From Candidatus Kapaibacterium sp. (lineage in GTDB: Bacteria > Bacteroidota > Ignavibacteria > Kapaibacteriales > WFXC01), in assembly GCA_027082775.1 (NCBI GenBank), contig JALWUI010000009.1:1-32034 (forward strand): a stretch of 32,034 nucleotides of DNA. The letters run 5' to 3'. The notes under the pieces are model-generated. The model was not told the origin of the DNA. It saw only the letters and a program-made list of their open reading frames with translations, and searched no databases. Both the position numbers and the translations under genes were made by a program. Shown here in pieces: positions 17,909-27,199 of the stretch; the first letter of the stretch is position 1, and each line of letters begins with the position of its first letter.

Positions 17909-19174
17909 TCATACCTTCGCCGCACGGAAAAGGCGGAATAGCTCAGGAAGGGTAATGCGTTTCCCGTAAGAGAGAATGGCAATACGGAAAATCTTGGCGC
18001 CAAACCAGCCGATGAAGATAGTGGAAAGAAGCAGGAGTAGCAAGGTCAAGAGGAGTTCCCACCACGGAATCAGAGTTAAGTGCCACCGGACGGTCATCAA
18101 GGTCGGGGTAAAGAGAGGAAAATAGGAGAGAATGCGGAACAAAAGTGCATCCGGATTTTGCATAATTGGAGCAATGAAGACGACCGGAAGAATTAAAAAG
18201 AGCACTGCATAACCGGTAATGTTCTGGGCTTCCTGTTCCGTTGTTGCTAAGGATCCCAGGGCGATCAGGATAGAAGCATAGAGCATATAGCCAAGCACGA
18301 CATAAATGGCGATAATGGGAAGAGAGCGCAACAAATCGCTTGCCATCGTAAACTGCGTTGCGCTGGCAATCCCAATTGCAATGGTGATCCAGACGATTGC
18401 CTGGACAATGCTCAATCCGCCAAGCCCGATAATTTTGCCTAACATCAGGTTCAGCGGTGAGGTGGAGGAAAGAAGCATTTCGATGAGGCGATTCATCTTT
18501 TCTTCTAATATGCTGCGCACCAGTAACTGCGCTGATGTCATTACCAGCAGGAAAAGGAGCAGCGCGCCCAGGTATGCACCCAGAAACTGAGAGAAGAAAT
18601 CCTTTTTCTCCACTTTCCCTTCGGCGGTAATCTGTCGGGTTGCCAGGCGAATTTCGCGTTCGAGCTTCTGGGCGACTTCCGGTGGGAGCTGGTAGTGCCG
18701 GAGAATTGAGATTTTGTATAACTGCTCCAGGGCACCGGAAATTCGCTCGAATAGACGGAAGTCTCCTGCTTTTTTCGACCAGAATTCGGCTGCAAGCGTG
18801 GAGTCAAAGTTGGCGGGGATCAGTAATAATCCTTCAGCACGGTTTTCCTGAATATGGTGAATGACCACCTGCTGGATGGAATCCTGCATTGCAGGATCGG
18901 AGGGTAAGGGGATCAACTGGTAGCGAGCAAGCGTGTCGTTGATGCGGTATTTACGAGCTAAGTATTGCTGCAGTGCCGTGGCATAACGTCCCGTTTGATC
19001 GATGACATAGATCGTGGTTGGTTCTTCGGTTTCCTGCATCATCAAGAGTGAGGGAAGCACAGAGAAAGCAATGATGAGGACGGGCGTAAGGATAAGAGAG
19101 ACCAGAAATGCTTTCGTTTTACCTTTCTGGACAAATTCCCACCGGGCTGTGATCCAGAGTTTACGGATGTCCAT
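17909..19174 (-). CDS. ABC-2 type transporter permease (NatB-like)
   Basis: Likely start MDIRKLWITARWEFVQKGKTKAFLVSLILTPVLI (ATG 19174). Large extracytoplasmic loop then a multi-TM C-half including EEKMNRLIEMLLSSTSPLNLMLGKIIG. The ORF track starts upstream at 19282. Confidence 0.87.
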   Translation of the reverse strand: MDIRKLWITARWEFVQKGKTKAFLVSLILTPVLIIAFSVLPSLLMMQETEEPTTIYVIDQTGRYATALQQYLARKYRINDTLARYQLIPLPSDPAMQDSIQQVVIHHIQENRAEGLLLIPANFDSTLAAEFWSKKAGDFRLFERISGALEQLYKISILRHYQLPPEVAQKLEREIRLATRQITAEGKVEKKDFFSQFLGAYLGALLLFLLVMTSAQLLVRSILEEKMNRLIEMLLSSTSPLNLMLGKIIGLGGLSIVQAIVWITIAIGIASATQFTMASDLLRSLPIIAIYVVLGYMLYASILIALGSLATTEQEAQNITGYAVLFLILPVVFIAPIMQNPDALLFRILSYFPLFTPTLMTVRWHLTLIPWWELLLTLLLLLLSTIFIGWFGAKIFRIAILSYGKRITLPELFRLFRAAKV

Positions 19175-20105
19175 AGGATTGCTCCTGTTGCTGTAAGAAT
19201 TCTGCCGGGATTTCATTTTCCTGAACGACCTTGAGGAAAATAGAAAGGAGAGAAGGGGTCTGACGTTCAATCTTGCGTACATCCAGATGGTCGGCTAACC
19301 ATTTCAGGAGTGCGGGAAAATCGTCCGTGGATCGGAGTTCCAGTTCCGCACGATTCGGAGTGCTTTGTGTGACGTGCGCATATGGACACTGCGGCAGGAT
19401 GGTGGCATCACCCTGAAATTCAACGGTGACGAACGTTGAGCCGAATTGCTCTTTGATTGCTCCCAGACTGCCCTGGAGAAGCTGTTTGCCCCGGTTGATC
19501 AAAACGATTCGATCGCAGAGCCGTTCGGCAGCGTCCAGCAGGTGGGTGCACAGGATCACGACTTTCTGGTTGCTTTTTAACTCGGCGATGATGTCGTTTA
19601 GCAGCAATTGGTTCAGTGGATCCAGTCCTGTAAACGGCTCATCCAGGATAATCACCTGGGGATCGCCGATGATTGCAGCCATAAATTGTACTTTTTGTTG
19701 ATTCCCTTTGGAAAGCTCTTCGATTTTCATCGTGAGTGGATATTGAAATTGCAATCGCTCAGTCCAGTACTGGATTGCTGCATCAACTTCCGACCGTGTT
19801 TTGCCCTTCAGTTCGCCGAAGTAGTGGAGAATATCCCGGATAGTGCTTTTCTGATAGAGCCCGCGTTCCTCAGGTAAGTAGCCAACCAGATTTTTAATCC
19901 AGTCGTCGACTGGTTTGTTGTCAAAGAGAATTTCGCCTTCGTCCGGCTGTAAAATGTTAAGAATCATCCGAATGGTCGTGGTCTTGCCAGCGCCATTCGG
20001 TCCCAAGATCCCTGTGATAGCCCCATTGGGAGCGTTGAAGGATAAGTGATCGACGGCAACAACGCCGCCGTGGAAGCGCTTGACAATGTTCCGAACTTCC
20101 AGCAT
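19161..20105 (-). CDS. ABC transporter ATP-binding protein (NatA-like)
   Basis: Likely start MLEVRNIVKRFHGG (ATG 20105; ORF track 20390). Walker A GPNGAGKTT, signature LSKGNQQKVQ, Walker B VIILDEPFTGLDP. The stop overlaps the permease start by 14 nt. Confidence 0.93.
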   Translation of the reverse strand: MLEVRNIVKRFHGGVVAVDHLSFNAPNGAITGILGPNGAGKTTTIRMILNILQPDEGEILFDNKPVDDWIKNLVGYLPEERGLYQKSTIRDILHYFGELKGKTRSEVDAAIQYWTERLQFQYPLTMKIEELSKGNQQKVQFMAAIIGDPQVIILDEPFTGLDPLNQLLLNDIIAELKSNQKVVILCTHLLDAAERLCDRIVLINRGKQLLQGSLGAIKEQFGSTFVTVEFQGDATILPQCPYAHVTQSTPNRAELELRSTDDFPALLKWLADHLDVRKIERQTPSLLSIFLKVVQENEIPAEFLQQQEQSYGHP

Positions 20106-20371
20106 AAAAATTCCCTTCTCCAATGCCGCTTTTTTACTGAGTGCTAAGATAACGAGTTCGGTTCTGGAAAGTTGCACGTTGAACAGAAAGTGATACTGCA
20201 GCCGGGTAAGGAGTGGACCCCGGAGAAGTTTCTGGGAGCAGGAAAGGAAGGTGCAACGACGTCTGGATCTTGCCCTGCGCTTCCGGTATTCCTGCTCATC
20301 ATCATAGCGGAAAGTGTTTAACGCTGTCGAAAGTTTTGCTGTTTGGAAGTTTTTCTGTAATTTTGCGAACG

Positions 20372-20390
20372 TTGTTAACTTTATGAACAA
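20372..20390. promoter_or_regulatory. Candidate TetR operator: imperfect inverted repeat TTGTTAA-cttta-TGAACAA
   Basis: Arms match 6/7 around a 5-nt spacer, 18 nt upstream of the tolC start in the natAB/tolC divergent region of an operon that encodes its own TetR. Confidence 0.35.
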
Positions 20391-20407
20391 TGGTCAGTAA
20401 ATAACCG

Positions 20408-21754
20408 ATGGTCAGCAAACAACAGACAATCCGGTTCTTGGGGTATGTGCTTCTGGGATTGGTGTCCTGGAATGCTGTGTGGGGAGGACAGGAAAAAATC
20501 ACATTGCAGCAGGCAATCCAGCTTGCACTGAAGCATAATCCAAAAGTTGTCGCTGCGCGGCTGGAGTTGCGGAAGGCAGATGCGCAGGTGCGAGAAGCGT
20601 TTGGAACGGCACTGCCCTCTGTTTCATTGAGTGGACAGTATAGCTGGAATGTGGAACGTCCGGTCTTTTTCTTCCCGGATTTTCGAACAGGAGAAATTCG
20701 ACCAATTACGGTGGGGTCTGAGCATTCTTTTGTAACAAGGCTACAATTGACGCAAACATTGTTTAATGCCACAGCCTTTACAGTGGTGCAGAATTCCTAT
20801 CTATATGCCCAGGCAGCCGAGCAGCAGTATCAACAGACATTGAGTGATGTGACGGTAGAAGTCACGCAGGCGTTTTACCAGGCTTTGCTGGCGCGGGAGA
20901 TGGAGAGGGTTCTGGAAAGCAGTTATCGCCGAATGCAGGAATTTGCACGGCAGGTGTCGGCGTTGTATCAAGAAGGATTGGTTTCGGAATATGAACATTT
21001 GCGGGCGCAGGTGGCAGTGGATGTTATCGAACCCCAGGTTCGAGAAGCTCATCAACGCTATGAGGATGCGGCGGCACGCCTGAAACTGGTAATGGGAATG
21101 CCAGTAACCAAATCCATAGAGCCGACAGGAAGTTTTGCTGTCGATACGACTTTCCACCTTCCGCCAGAGGCTGAAGTCCTGGCGCGGGTAGCGCAGCACA
21201 ATTATGGATTGCAGGCGATGCGAACGCAGATGGAAATTGCGGACAAAGTGGTGGATTTGTATCAGTCAGAATTTCTCCCTATGCTGTTTTTGTTTGGACA
21301 ATACACCTACCAGGGACAGAGCGATGTGTTCCGATTGAATGCTTTCCAGACAGCAAAGAGTGCAGCCGTTGGACTCCAACTCTCTTTTTCTTTGTTTAAT
21401 GGTTTCCAGAGTACAGCGCGCGTGCAGCAGGCACGACTGGATTATCAAAAGCTGGAGACAATGGTCAAGCAGACGGAAGATGCATTGCGGATGCAGGCGC
21501 GCTCGCTGCTTCATCGTTACACCATTGCATTGAACAAATGGCGGGCACAGCAAAAGACGCTGCAGACGGCGCAGAAAGGATACCAGATTGCGCAGGTACG
21601 ATACCGGGAAGGCATTGGTACGCAATTAGAGGTATTCGATGCAGAGAATAATGTGCGACAGGTGCAGTTGCAGGAGCTTCAGGCAGCGTATGAAGTGATT
21701 TCGATCCAGACGCAACTTCGGGCACTGATGGGAGAGTTGGGGCAGAAGCAATAA
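20408..21754 (+). CDS. TolC-family outer membrane efflux protein
   Basis: Signal-like N-terminus, then ITLQQAIQLALKHNPKVVAARLELRKADAQVREAFGTALPSVSLSGQY, a duplicated OEP-type helical architecture, and YREGIGTQLEVFDAENNVRQVQLQELQA. Confidence 0.92.
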   Translation: MVSKQQTIRFLGYVLLGLVSWNAVWGGQEKITLQQAIQLALKHNPKVVAARLELRKADAQVREAFGTALPSVSLSGQYSWNVERPVFFFPDFRTGEIRPITVGSEHSFVTRLQLTQTLFNATAFTVVQNSYLYAQAAEQQYQQTLSDVTVEVTQAFYQALLAREMERVLESSYRRMQEFARQVSALYQEGLVSEYEHLRAQVAVDVIEPQVREAHQRYEDAAARLKLVMGMPVTKSIEPTGSFAVDTTFHLPPEAEVLARVAQHNYGLQAMRTQMEIADKVVDLYQSEFLPMLFLFGQYTYQGQSDVFRLNAFQTAKSAAVGLQLSFSLFNGFQSTARVQQARLDYQKLETMVKQTEDALRMQARSLLHRYTIALNKWRAQQKTLQTAQKGYQIAQVRYREGIGTQLEVFDAENNVRQVQLQELQAAYEVISIQTQLRALMGELGQKQ

Positions 21755-21768
21755 GCAGGGAGGAAAGA

Positions 21769-22455
21769 ATGGCAAAGCAAAGTTACATCGAGGAACGGCG
21801 ACGCAAAGAAAAGCAGCAGCGCGAGCGCCAGATTCTGCGTGCTGCAAGAAAGGTATTTGTGAAAAAGGGATTTCGGGCGGCTACAATGGAGGAAATTGCT
21901 CGAATTGCCCGATTGTCAAAGGCAGCGCTCTACCTGTATTTTCCCTCGAAAGAGGATTTGTACCTGGAGGTGGTCTATAGCGTGTTTCAGCACTTTTTTC
22001 AGTTTGCAATGGACCATATCCCAAAGGATTTACCACCTGATCAGGTAATTTATCATTTCGGCAAGGTACTGCTGCTGTATGCTCAGGAGCAATGGGATCA
22101 ATACATCCTTGCGGCGCATTTTAATCTGGCAGAAGTGGCAGCCAGGGCAGAACACCAGCGGGTAGAGAAGCTGGATCAGTTGCTGAAGGAATACCTGGAG
22201 TTTGCAATGCAGGTGGTGGAGCGAGGAAAACAGCAGGGGATTTTTCGGAATGATCTGGACTCTTGTTTAGCCATTCTTTCGCTCTGGGTATCCATCAATG
22301 GGGCAATTCTTCAGTGGCATTTTGGTAAGCCAACGTTTCTTTCACCACAGCCACAGTTGGAAGAATTTGTTGAATTTTTGCTGCAAAACCTTTTGTGGGG
22401 ATTTGCCAGAAAACAGAAAAATTTAGTCGTTTCACAAAAAGAGTATGAAGAATGA
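21769..22455 (+). CDS. TetR/AcrR family transcriptional regulator
   Basis: N-terminal HTH ILRAARKVFVKKGFRAATMEEIARIARLSKAALYLYFPSKEDLYLEVV. Strong SD (ggaggaaagaATG). Confidence 0.95.
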   Translation: MAKQSYIEERRRKEKQQRERQILRAARKVFVKKGFRAATMEEIARIARLSKAALYLYFPSKEDLYLEVVYSVFQHFFQFAMDHIPKDLPPDQVIYHFGKVLLLYAQEQWDQYILAAHFNLAEVAARAEHQRVEKLDQLLKEYLEFAMQVVERGKQQGIFRNDLDSCLAILSLWVSINGAILQWHFGKPTFLSPQPQLEEFVEFLLQNLLWGFARKQKNLVVSQKEYEE

Positions 22456-23591
22456 AAAGCTGGGTGGCCATCAGCTTTGGTCTTATGGCTGTGCTTCTGG
22501 TGATGTGCAGCTCACCATCTGGACGGGACAGTCGGGCAAGTAGACAGCTTGCACACCGGCTGGATTCTCTCTACCAGCTTCGAGATGCTATCAATCAGGA
22601 GATTGCCCAACTGGAACAGCAATTGGGGCGGTCGCAACGCCGGCAGCGGGCGAAGCTGGTAGGGATTCGGGAAGTCCGTCCGCAACGTTTTGAGCACTTT
22701 GTGACGTTTTTCGGAGAAGTTGAATCCCGCAAGGACATTTTACTGAGTCCGAAGATGCCGGGTGTAGTGGAAGAGGTGAAAGTTTCGGAAGGAATGCGGG
22801 TTCGCCGTGGGCAGGTGCTGGCGACTATCGATGCCAGCGTATTGCGGCGCCAGATCGAGCAGGTTAAAACCTCCCTGGAATTTGCGAAGGTTGTCTATGC
22901 GAAGCAAAAGCGGGTATGGGAAAGCAAAGCAGGATCGGAAATTCAGTATCTGGAAGCAAAGAATCGCGTTGAAGTGCTGGAAAAGCAGTTGCAGGCGCTC
23001 CAGGCGCAGTTGGATCTGGCAACGATTCGTGCTCCGTTCGATGGCGTGATCGATGAAGTGTTTATCAAAGTTGGAGAAGCAGCTTTAGTCGGGCGTCCCG
23101 CTTTCCGTTTAGTCCGCCTGGGAGATCTTCAGGTTCGAGCATCCGCTGCTGAACGATATGCACCCGCCTTCTCGATTGGACAGGTGGCGCAGGTGGTGAT
23201 CCCCGATTTGCAGGATACTTTCCGACTGAAGCTTCGAGCCATCTCGAAGAGTGTTAATGCCAAAGATCGCACCATCCAGCTTTTCTTCCCTTTTGAGACC
23301 TACGTTCCCGGCCTCCGTTCCCATATGGTGGCTTTGGTGACCTTGCGCGATTATGCGAAAGATTCAGCATTGGTGGTGCCGCTAAAGGCAGTACAGCGAT
23401 TTGAAGATACAGAGTTTGTTTTTGTTACTGTTCCGGAAGGAGAACACTGGGTTGCGCAAAAACGGCTGGTGCGGACGGGGAAGATTAGTGGAGGGCAGGT
23501 GGAAATTCTCTCCGGTCTTGCTCCTGGGGATCGGGTCATTGTGAGTGGTATCCAGAACATCGCAGATGGCGATTACGTCGCAGTGCAATAG
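22452..23591 (+). CDS. RND efflux periplasmic adaptor (membrane fusion protein), probable lipoprotein
   Basis: Signal with Cys (LLVMCSSPSG), SPKMPGVVEEVKVSEGMRVRRGQVLATID and LDLATIRAPFDGVIDEVFIKVGEAALVG (split lipoyl/HlyD). ATGA overlap with the TetR stop. Confidence 0.92.
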   Translation: MKSWVAISFGLMAVLLVMCSSPSGRDSRASRQLAHRLDSLYQLRDAINQEIAQLEQQLGRSQRRQRAKLVGIREVRPQRFEHFVTFFGEVESRKDILLSPKMPGVVEEVKVSEGMRVRRGQVLATIDASVLRRQIEQVKTSLEFAKVVYAKQKRVWESKAGSEIQYLEAKNRVEVLEKQLQALQAQLDLATIRAPFDGVIDEVFIKVGEAALVGRPAFRLVRLGDLQVRASAAERYAPAFSIGQVAQVVIPDLQDTFRLKLRAISKSVNAKDRTIQLFFPFETYVPGLRSHMVALVTLRDYAKDSALVVPLKAVQRFEDTEFVFVTVPEGEHWVAQKRLVRTGKISGGQVEILSGLAPGDRVIVSGIQNIADGDYVAVQ

Positions 23592-23596
23592 GGAGA

Positions 23597-26500
23597 GTGG
23601 AGATGGTGCGGAAAGAAACGGAAGTGCTGAAAATTTTTCGCCCTACCGCCTGGGTGATCGATCATAAAGTTTCGGTGTATGTGGTTACGCTGCTGATTTC
23701 CCTTTTGGGACTTTATACCTATTTGACGCTTCCAAAAGAACAGTTCCCGGAAGTGGTGATTCCGACCATTCTGGTTAATACGGTCTATCCGGGTACTTCG
23801 CCAGAGGATGTGGAAGCGTTGATTACGCGTCCCATTGAAAAGCAACTGAAGTCAGTCACAGGGGTTAAAACGATCCGAAGCCGTTCTGTGCAGGATTTCT
23901 CCAGTATTACCGTGGAGTTTGAATTAGATGTGGATCCAGCCGTTGCAAAACGTCGCGTCCAGGACGCCGTGGATAAGGCAAAATCAGATCTGCCCGACGA
24001 CTTGAAAAACGATCCAGAGGTTCGGGAAATCGATTTTTCCGAAATTCCCATTATGGCTGTCAATGTGTCGGGTGACTTTGCATTGAACCGATTGAAGAAA
24101 TACGCAGAAGCGTTGCAGGATCGGATTGAGGCGTTGCCAGAAATCACCCGTGTTGATCTTATTGGCGCTCCAGAACGGGAAATTCAGGTAGATCTGGATC
24201 CCTTTTTGATGCAGGCAGCGGGAGTGAGCTTTCGGGATGTGATCAATGCGATTCGGAACAACAATATGAACATTTCCGCAGGGAATGTGAAAGTTGACGG
24301 GACGCGCCGAACCCTGCGGATCGTTGGAGAGTTTGAAACGGTAGAGGATATTCAGTCGCTGGTAGTCCGTGGTTCGATGGGCAGTAGAGTTTTTCTCAAG
24401 GATATTGCGGAAGTTCGGGATGGTTTCAAGGAGCGCGAAAGTTATGCACGGCTCAATGGGAAGCCGGTTATTACCCTCAGCGTGATTAAGAAAAGCGGGG
24501 AAAATCTCATTGATGCGGCGGATAAAATTAAGCGCATCATTGAAGAAATGCGCCAGAGCGTTTTTCCGAAAGCCCTGAATGTCGTGATTACCAATGACCG
24601 GTCGCAGTTTACCCGTACCAGTTTGAAGGATTTGAACAACAGCGTTATTATCGGATTCATTCTTGTGACCATCGTGCTGATGTTCTTTATGGGAGTACAA
24701 AATGCTCTGTTTGTGGGGCTGGCGGTGCCACTATCAGTTGCAATGGCAGTGCTGGTTTTGCCGCCGCTGGATTACACCTTCAATATGGTCGTCACTTTTT
24801 CTTTCCTCCTGGCGCTGGGGATTATTGTCGATGATGCGATTGTTGTTATTGAAAATACCTATCGGCTGTATACCAGGGAGAAATTACCCATCAAGGATGC
24901 AGCCCGGCTGGCGGCGGGAGAGGTTTTTGCCCCAGTGTTGGCAGGTACGCTGACGACCCTGGCACCCTTTTTCCCACTGCTGTTTTGGCCCGGCGTTCCG
25001 GGTAAGTTTATGCGTTACCTGCCAGTGGTTCTAATTCTAACGCTGACTGCCTCGCTCATAGTGGCATTTTTAATAAACCCGGTTTTCGCTGTGGATTTTA
25101 TGCCACGAGGACGCCGCCGTGATCCCCGGCGGTTCAGGATCACCATTGGAATGCTGGCGATTGTTAGTGGATTGCTGTACGCGGTCGGATTTCATCAGGG
25201 AGGGAATCTGGGGCTGATTCTTATTGTGCTGATCGCTTTAAACCATTGGTTCATATCACCGGTGCTGATCCATCGCTTTCAGACCCGGTGGTTGCCCCGC
25301 TTTATGGGGCTCTATCGCCGAACCCTGGATCGAGCGATCCGGGGCAGGGTGCCGTATATGATTGTTGGTGGCACCGTTGCCTTGCTCATTGCAACCTTTG
25401 TTCTTTTAGGTATTGTCAAGCCAAAGGTGGAATTTTTTGCTTCCCCAGAGCCAAATTTTGTGTACATCTACATTAAAACGCCCGTGGGAACGGATGCTGC
25501 GGTGACTGATTCCTTAACCCGGATGATCGAACAGCGGGTGTATGAGGTGCTGGGAAGAGACAATCCAGCCGTACAGACGGTGCTGGCAAATGTTGGAATT
25601 GGTGCTGGTGATCCAATGCGTCCGGATCGGAGTGTCACGCCGCATAAAGGAAAAATCACCGTTGCCTTTAAAGAGTACCACGAACGGCAAGGGATTTCAA
25701 CCTTTGCGTTGTGGAAACAGTTGCAGGAAGCAATGCCGCAGATTCCGGGGGTAGAAATTAGCGTGGAGAAACAGCGCTTCGGACCACCGGTGGGAAAACC
25801 CATTACGATTGAAATTCGAGGAGAAGATTTCCAGACACTCCTGGCGTTAGAGCGCCGCCTGATCGATACCTTAGAAAACGTATTGCAAATTCCTGGCATT
25901 GAAGGATTGCGCTCGGATCTGGAGAAGTATAAGCCAGAGTTATACGTACAGATTTCGCGAGAAAAGGCACTGCGGGAAGGATTAAGCATTGGGCAAATAG
26001 GATCAACGTTGCGGACAGCACTCTTTGGGACGGAAGCAGCAAAGTTTCGCGATGGGGAAGATGAGTATCCCATCCAGGTTCGGATTAAAGAGCAATATCG
26101 GTATGACATTGGAACATTGCTCAATCTGCCGATTACTTTTCGGGAAATGTCGACGGGGCGATTTCGCAGTATTCCTATCGCTGCTGTTGCTACCGTTAGC
26201 TACGGAAATTCCTATGGGGGAATCAATCGAAAAGATTTAAAGCGGGTGATTACGCTGTCTTCGGAGGTGACGGCGGGCTATAATGCGAATGCGGTGCGGG
26301 CGCGGATTCAGCGGGTATTGGACCATATGGCTTTGCCACAGGGGTATGAGGTTGTGTTAACAGGTGAGCAGGAGGAGCAGCGAAAATCGCAGCGTTTTCT
26401 CAGCCTTGCGTTTGTCGTCAGTATTTTTCTCATCTTTCTGGTGATGGTCACCGAGTTTAACTCGGTCTTCAAACCGCTGATTATTATGAGTACGGTGATC

Positions 26501-26998
26501 TTTAGCACCATCGGTGTGTTCCTGGGGTATATGCTCTTTGGGTTGACCATATCAATTGCTTTAACAGGCGTTGGCATTGTTTCTCTGGGAGGGGTTGTGG
26601 TGAAAAACGGTATTGTCCTGCTGGATTTTGTCGAAATTCTCCGCCAGCGAGGCTATCGAACGCGGCAGGCGATCAAGGAAGGAGCTGCAATTCGCTTTAC
26701 ACCGGTGTTACTGACCGCTGCTTCCACGATTCTGGGATTGGTTCCGCTGGCTTTGGGAATGAATATCGATTTCGGATCGTTTCTGGATCACTTCGATCCC
26801 AAAATTTCCTTTGGTGGCGTTGCCGTTGCATTCTGGCGTCCGCTGGCGTCCGCTGTGATTTTTGGTCTGGGATTTGCTTTCTTTCTCACCCTGGTGGTGG
26901 TTCCATCGATGTATTATGTGTACCACGTTGCGAAATTACGGTATGAACGTCGCCGATGGCATCGGCAACTGCGGTTGCAAAACCGGCAGGAAGCCTGA
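23597..26998 (+). CDS. RND efflux permease (AcrB/HAE-like)
   Basis: 1133 aa. LPKEQFPEVVIPTILVNTVYPGTSPEDVEALITRPIEKQLKSVTGVKTI; GIIVDDAIVVIEN; GVGIVSLGGVVVKNGIVLLDF. Start GTG 23597 or ATG 23603. Confidence 0.95.
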   Translation: MEMVRKETEVLKIFRPTAWVIDHKVSVYVVTLLISLLGLYTYLTLPKEQFPEVVIPTILVNTVYPGTSPEDVEALITRPIEKQLKSVTGVKTIRSRSVQDFSSITVEFELDVDPAVAKRRVQDAVDKAKSDLPDDLKNDPEVREIDFSEIPIMAVNVSGDFALNRLKKYAEALQDRIEALPEITRVDLIGAPEREIQVDLDPFLMQAAGVSFRDVINAIRNNNMNISAGNVKVDGTRRTLRIVGEFETVEDIQSLVVRGSMGSRVFLKDIAEVRDGFKERESYARLNGKPVITLSVIKKSGENLIDAADKIKRIIEEMRQSVFPKALNVVITNDRSQFTRTSLKDLNNSVIIGFILVTIVLMFFMGVQNALFVGLAVPLSVAMAVLVLPPLDYTFNMVVTFSFLLALGIIVDDAIVVIENTYRLYTREKLPIKDAARLAAGEVFAPVLAGTLTTLAPFFPLLFWPGVPGKFMRYLPVVLILTLTASLIVAFLINPVFAVDFMPRGRRRDPRRFRITIGMLAIVSGLLYAVGFHQGGNLGLILIVLIALNHWFISPVLIHRFQTRWLPRFMGLYRRTLDRAIRGRVPYMIVGGTVALLIATFVLLGIVKPKVEFFASPEPNFVYIYIKTPVGTDAAVTDSLTRMIEQRVYEVLGRDNPAVQTVLANVGIGAGDPMRPDRSVTPHKGKITVAFKEYHERQGISTFALWKQLQEAMPQIPGVEISVEKQRFGPPVGKPITIEIRGEDFQTLLALERRLIDTLENVLQIPGIEGLRSDLEKYKPELYVQISREKALREGLSIGQIGSTLRTALFGTEAAKFRDGEDEYPIQVRIKEQYRYDIGTLLNLPITFREMSTGRFRSIPIAAVATVSYGNSYGGINRKDLKRVITLSSEVTAGYNANAVRARIQRVLDHMALPQGYEVVLTGEQEEQRKSQRFLSLAFVVSIFLIFLVMVTEFNSVFKPLIIMSTVIFSTIGVFLGYMLFGLTISIALTGVGIVSLGGVVVKNGIVLLDFVEILRQRGYRTRQAIKEGAAIRFTPVLLTAASTILGLVPLALGMNIDFGSFLDHFDPKISFGGVAVAFWRPLASAVIFGLGFAFFLTLVVVPSMYYVYHVAKLRYERRRWHRQLRLQNRQEA

Positions 26999-27116
26999 AA
27001 GAACACTGTGTGCATCGGGAAGTTGATATATCCCGCAAGGTGATAAAGGGAAATAAGCTTACAGTTGCCGTTTAAGGGCAGGCAAGCTACCACAGTAACA
27101 AGGACGATACAACAAA

Positions 27117-27155
27117 CAAAAAAAGGCATAGCCCCCGTAATCGAGAGGCTATGCC
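27117..27155 (-). terminator. Rho-independent terminator of the minus-strand 27200..27901 gene, possibly bidirectional for the convergent RND operon
   Basis: Perfect 9-bp inverted repeat GGCATAGCC (27125-27133) / GGCTATGCC (27147-27155). On the minus strand the stem is followed by TTTTTTTG; on the plus strand by ggtaatttttg. Confidence 0.85.
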
Positions 27156-27199
27156 GGTAATTTTTGACAGATCGGTACTTCTTTCGGGAAAAGGGAGGA

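Noticed and set aside
20106-20390. 95-residue N-terminal extension of the ABC ATPase ORF
   Set aside because: Arg/Ser-rich, non-conserved-looking text; the ABC domain begins at MLEVRNIVKRF (20105). The extension is intergenic DNA.
23984-24700. 238-aa and neighbouring antisense ORFs (also 25468..26124) opposite the RND permease
   Set aside because: Shadow ORFs of a clearly coding strand; no domain, no SD.
26832-26853. Tandem 10-mer CTGGCGTCCG x2 in the RND permease
   Set aside because: Encodes the ordinary WRPLASAVIFGL helix of RND permeases; most likely coincidental codon use.
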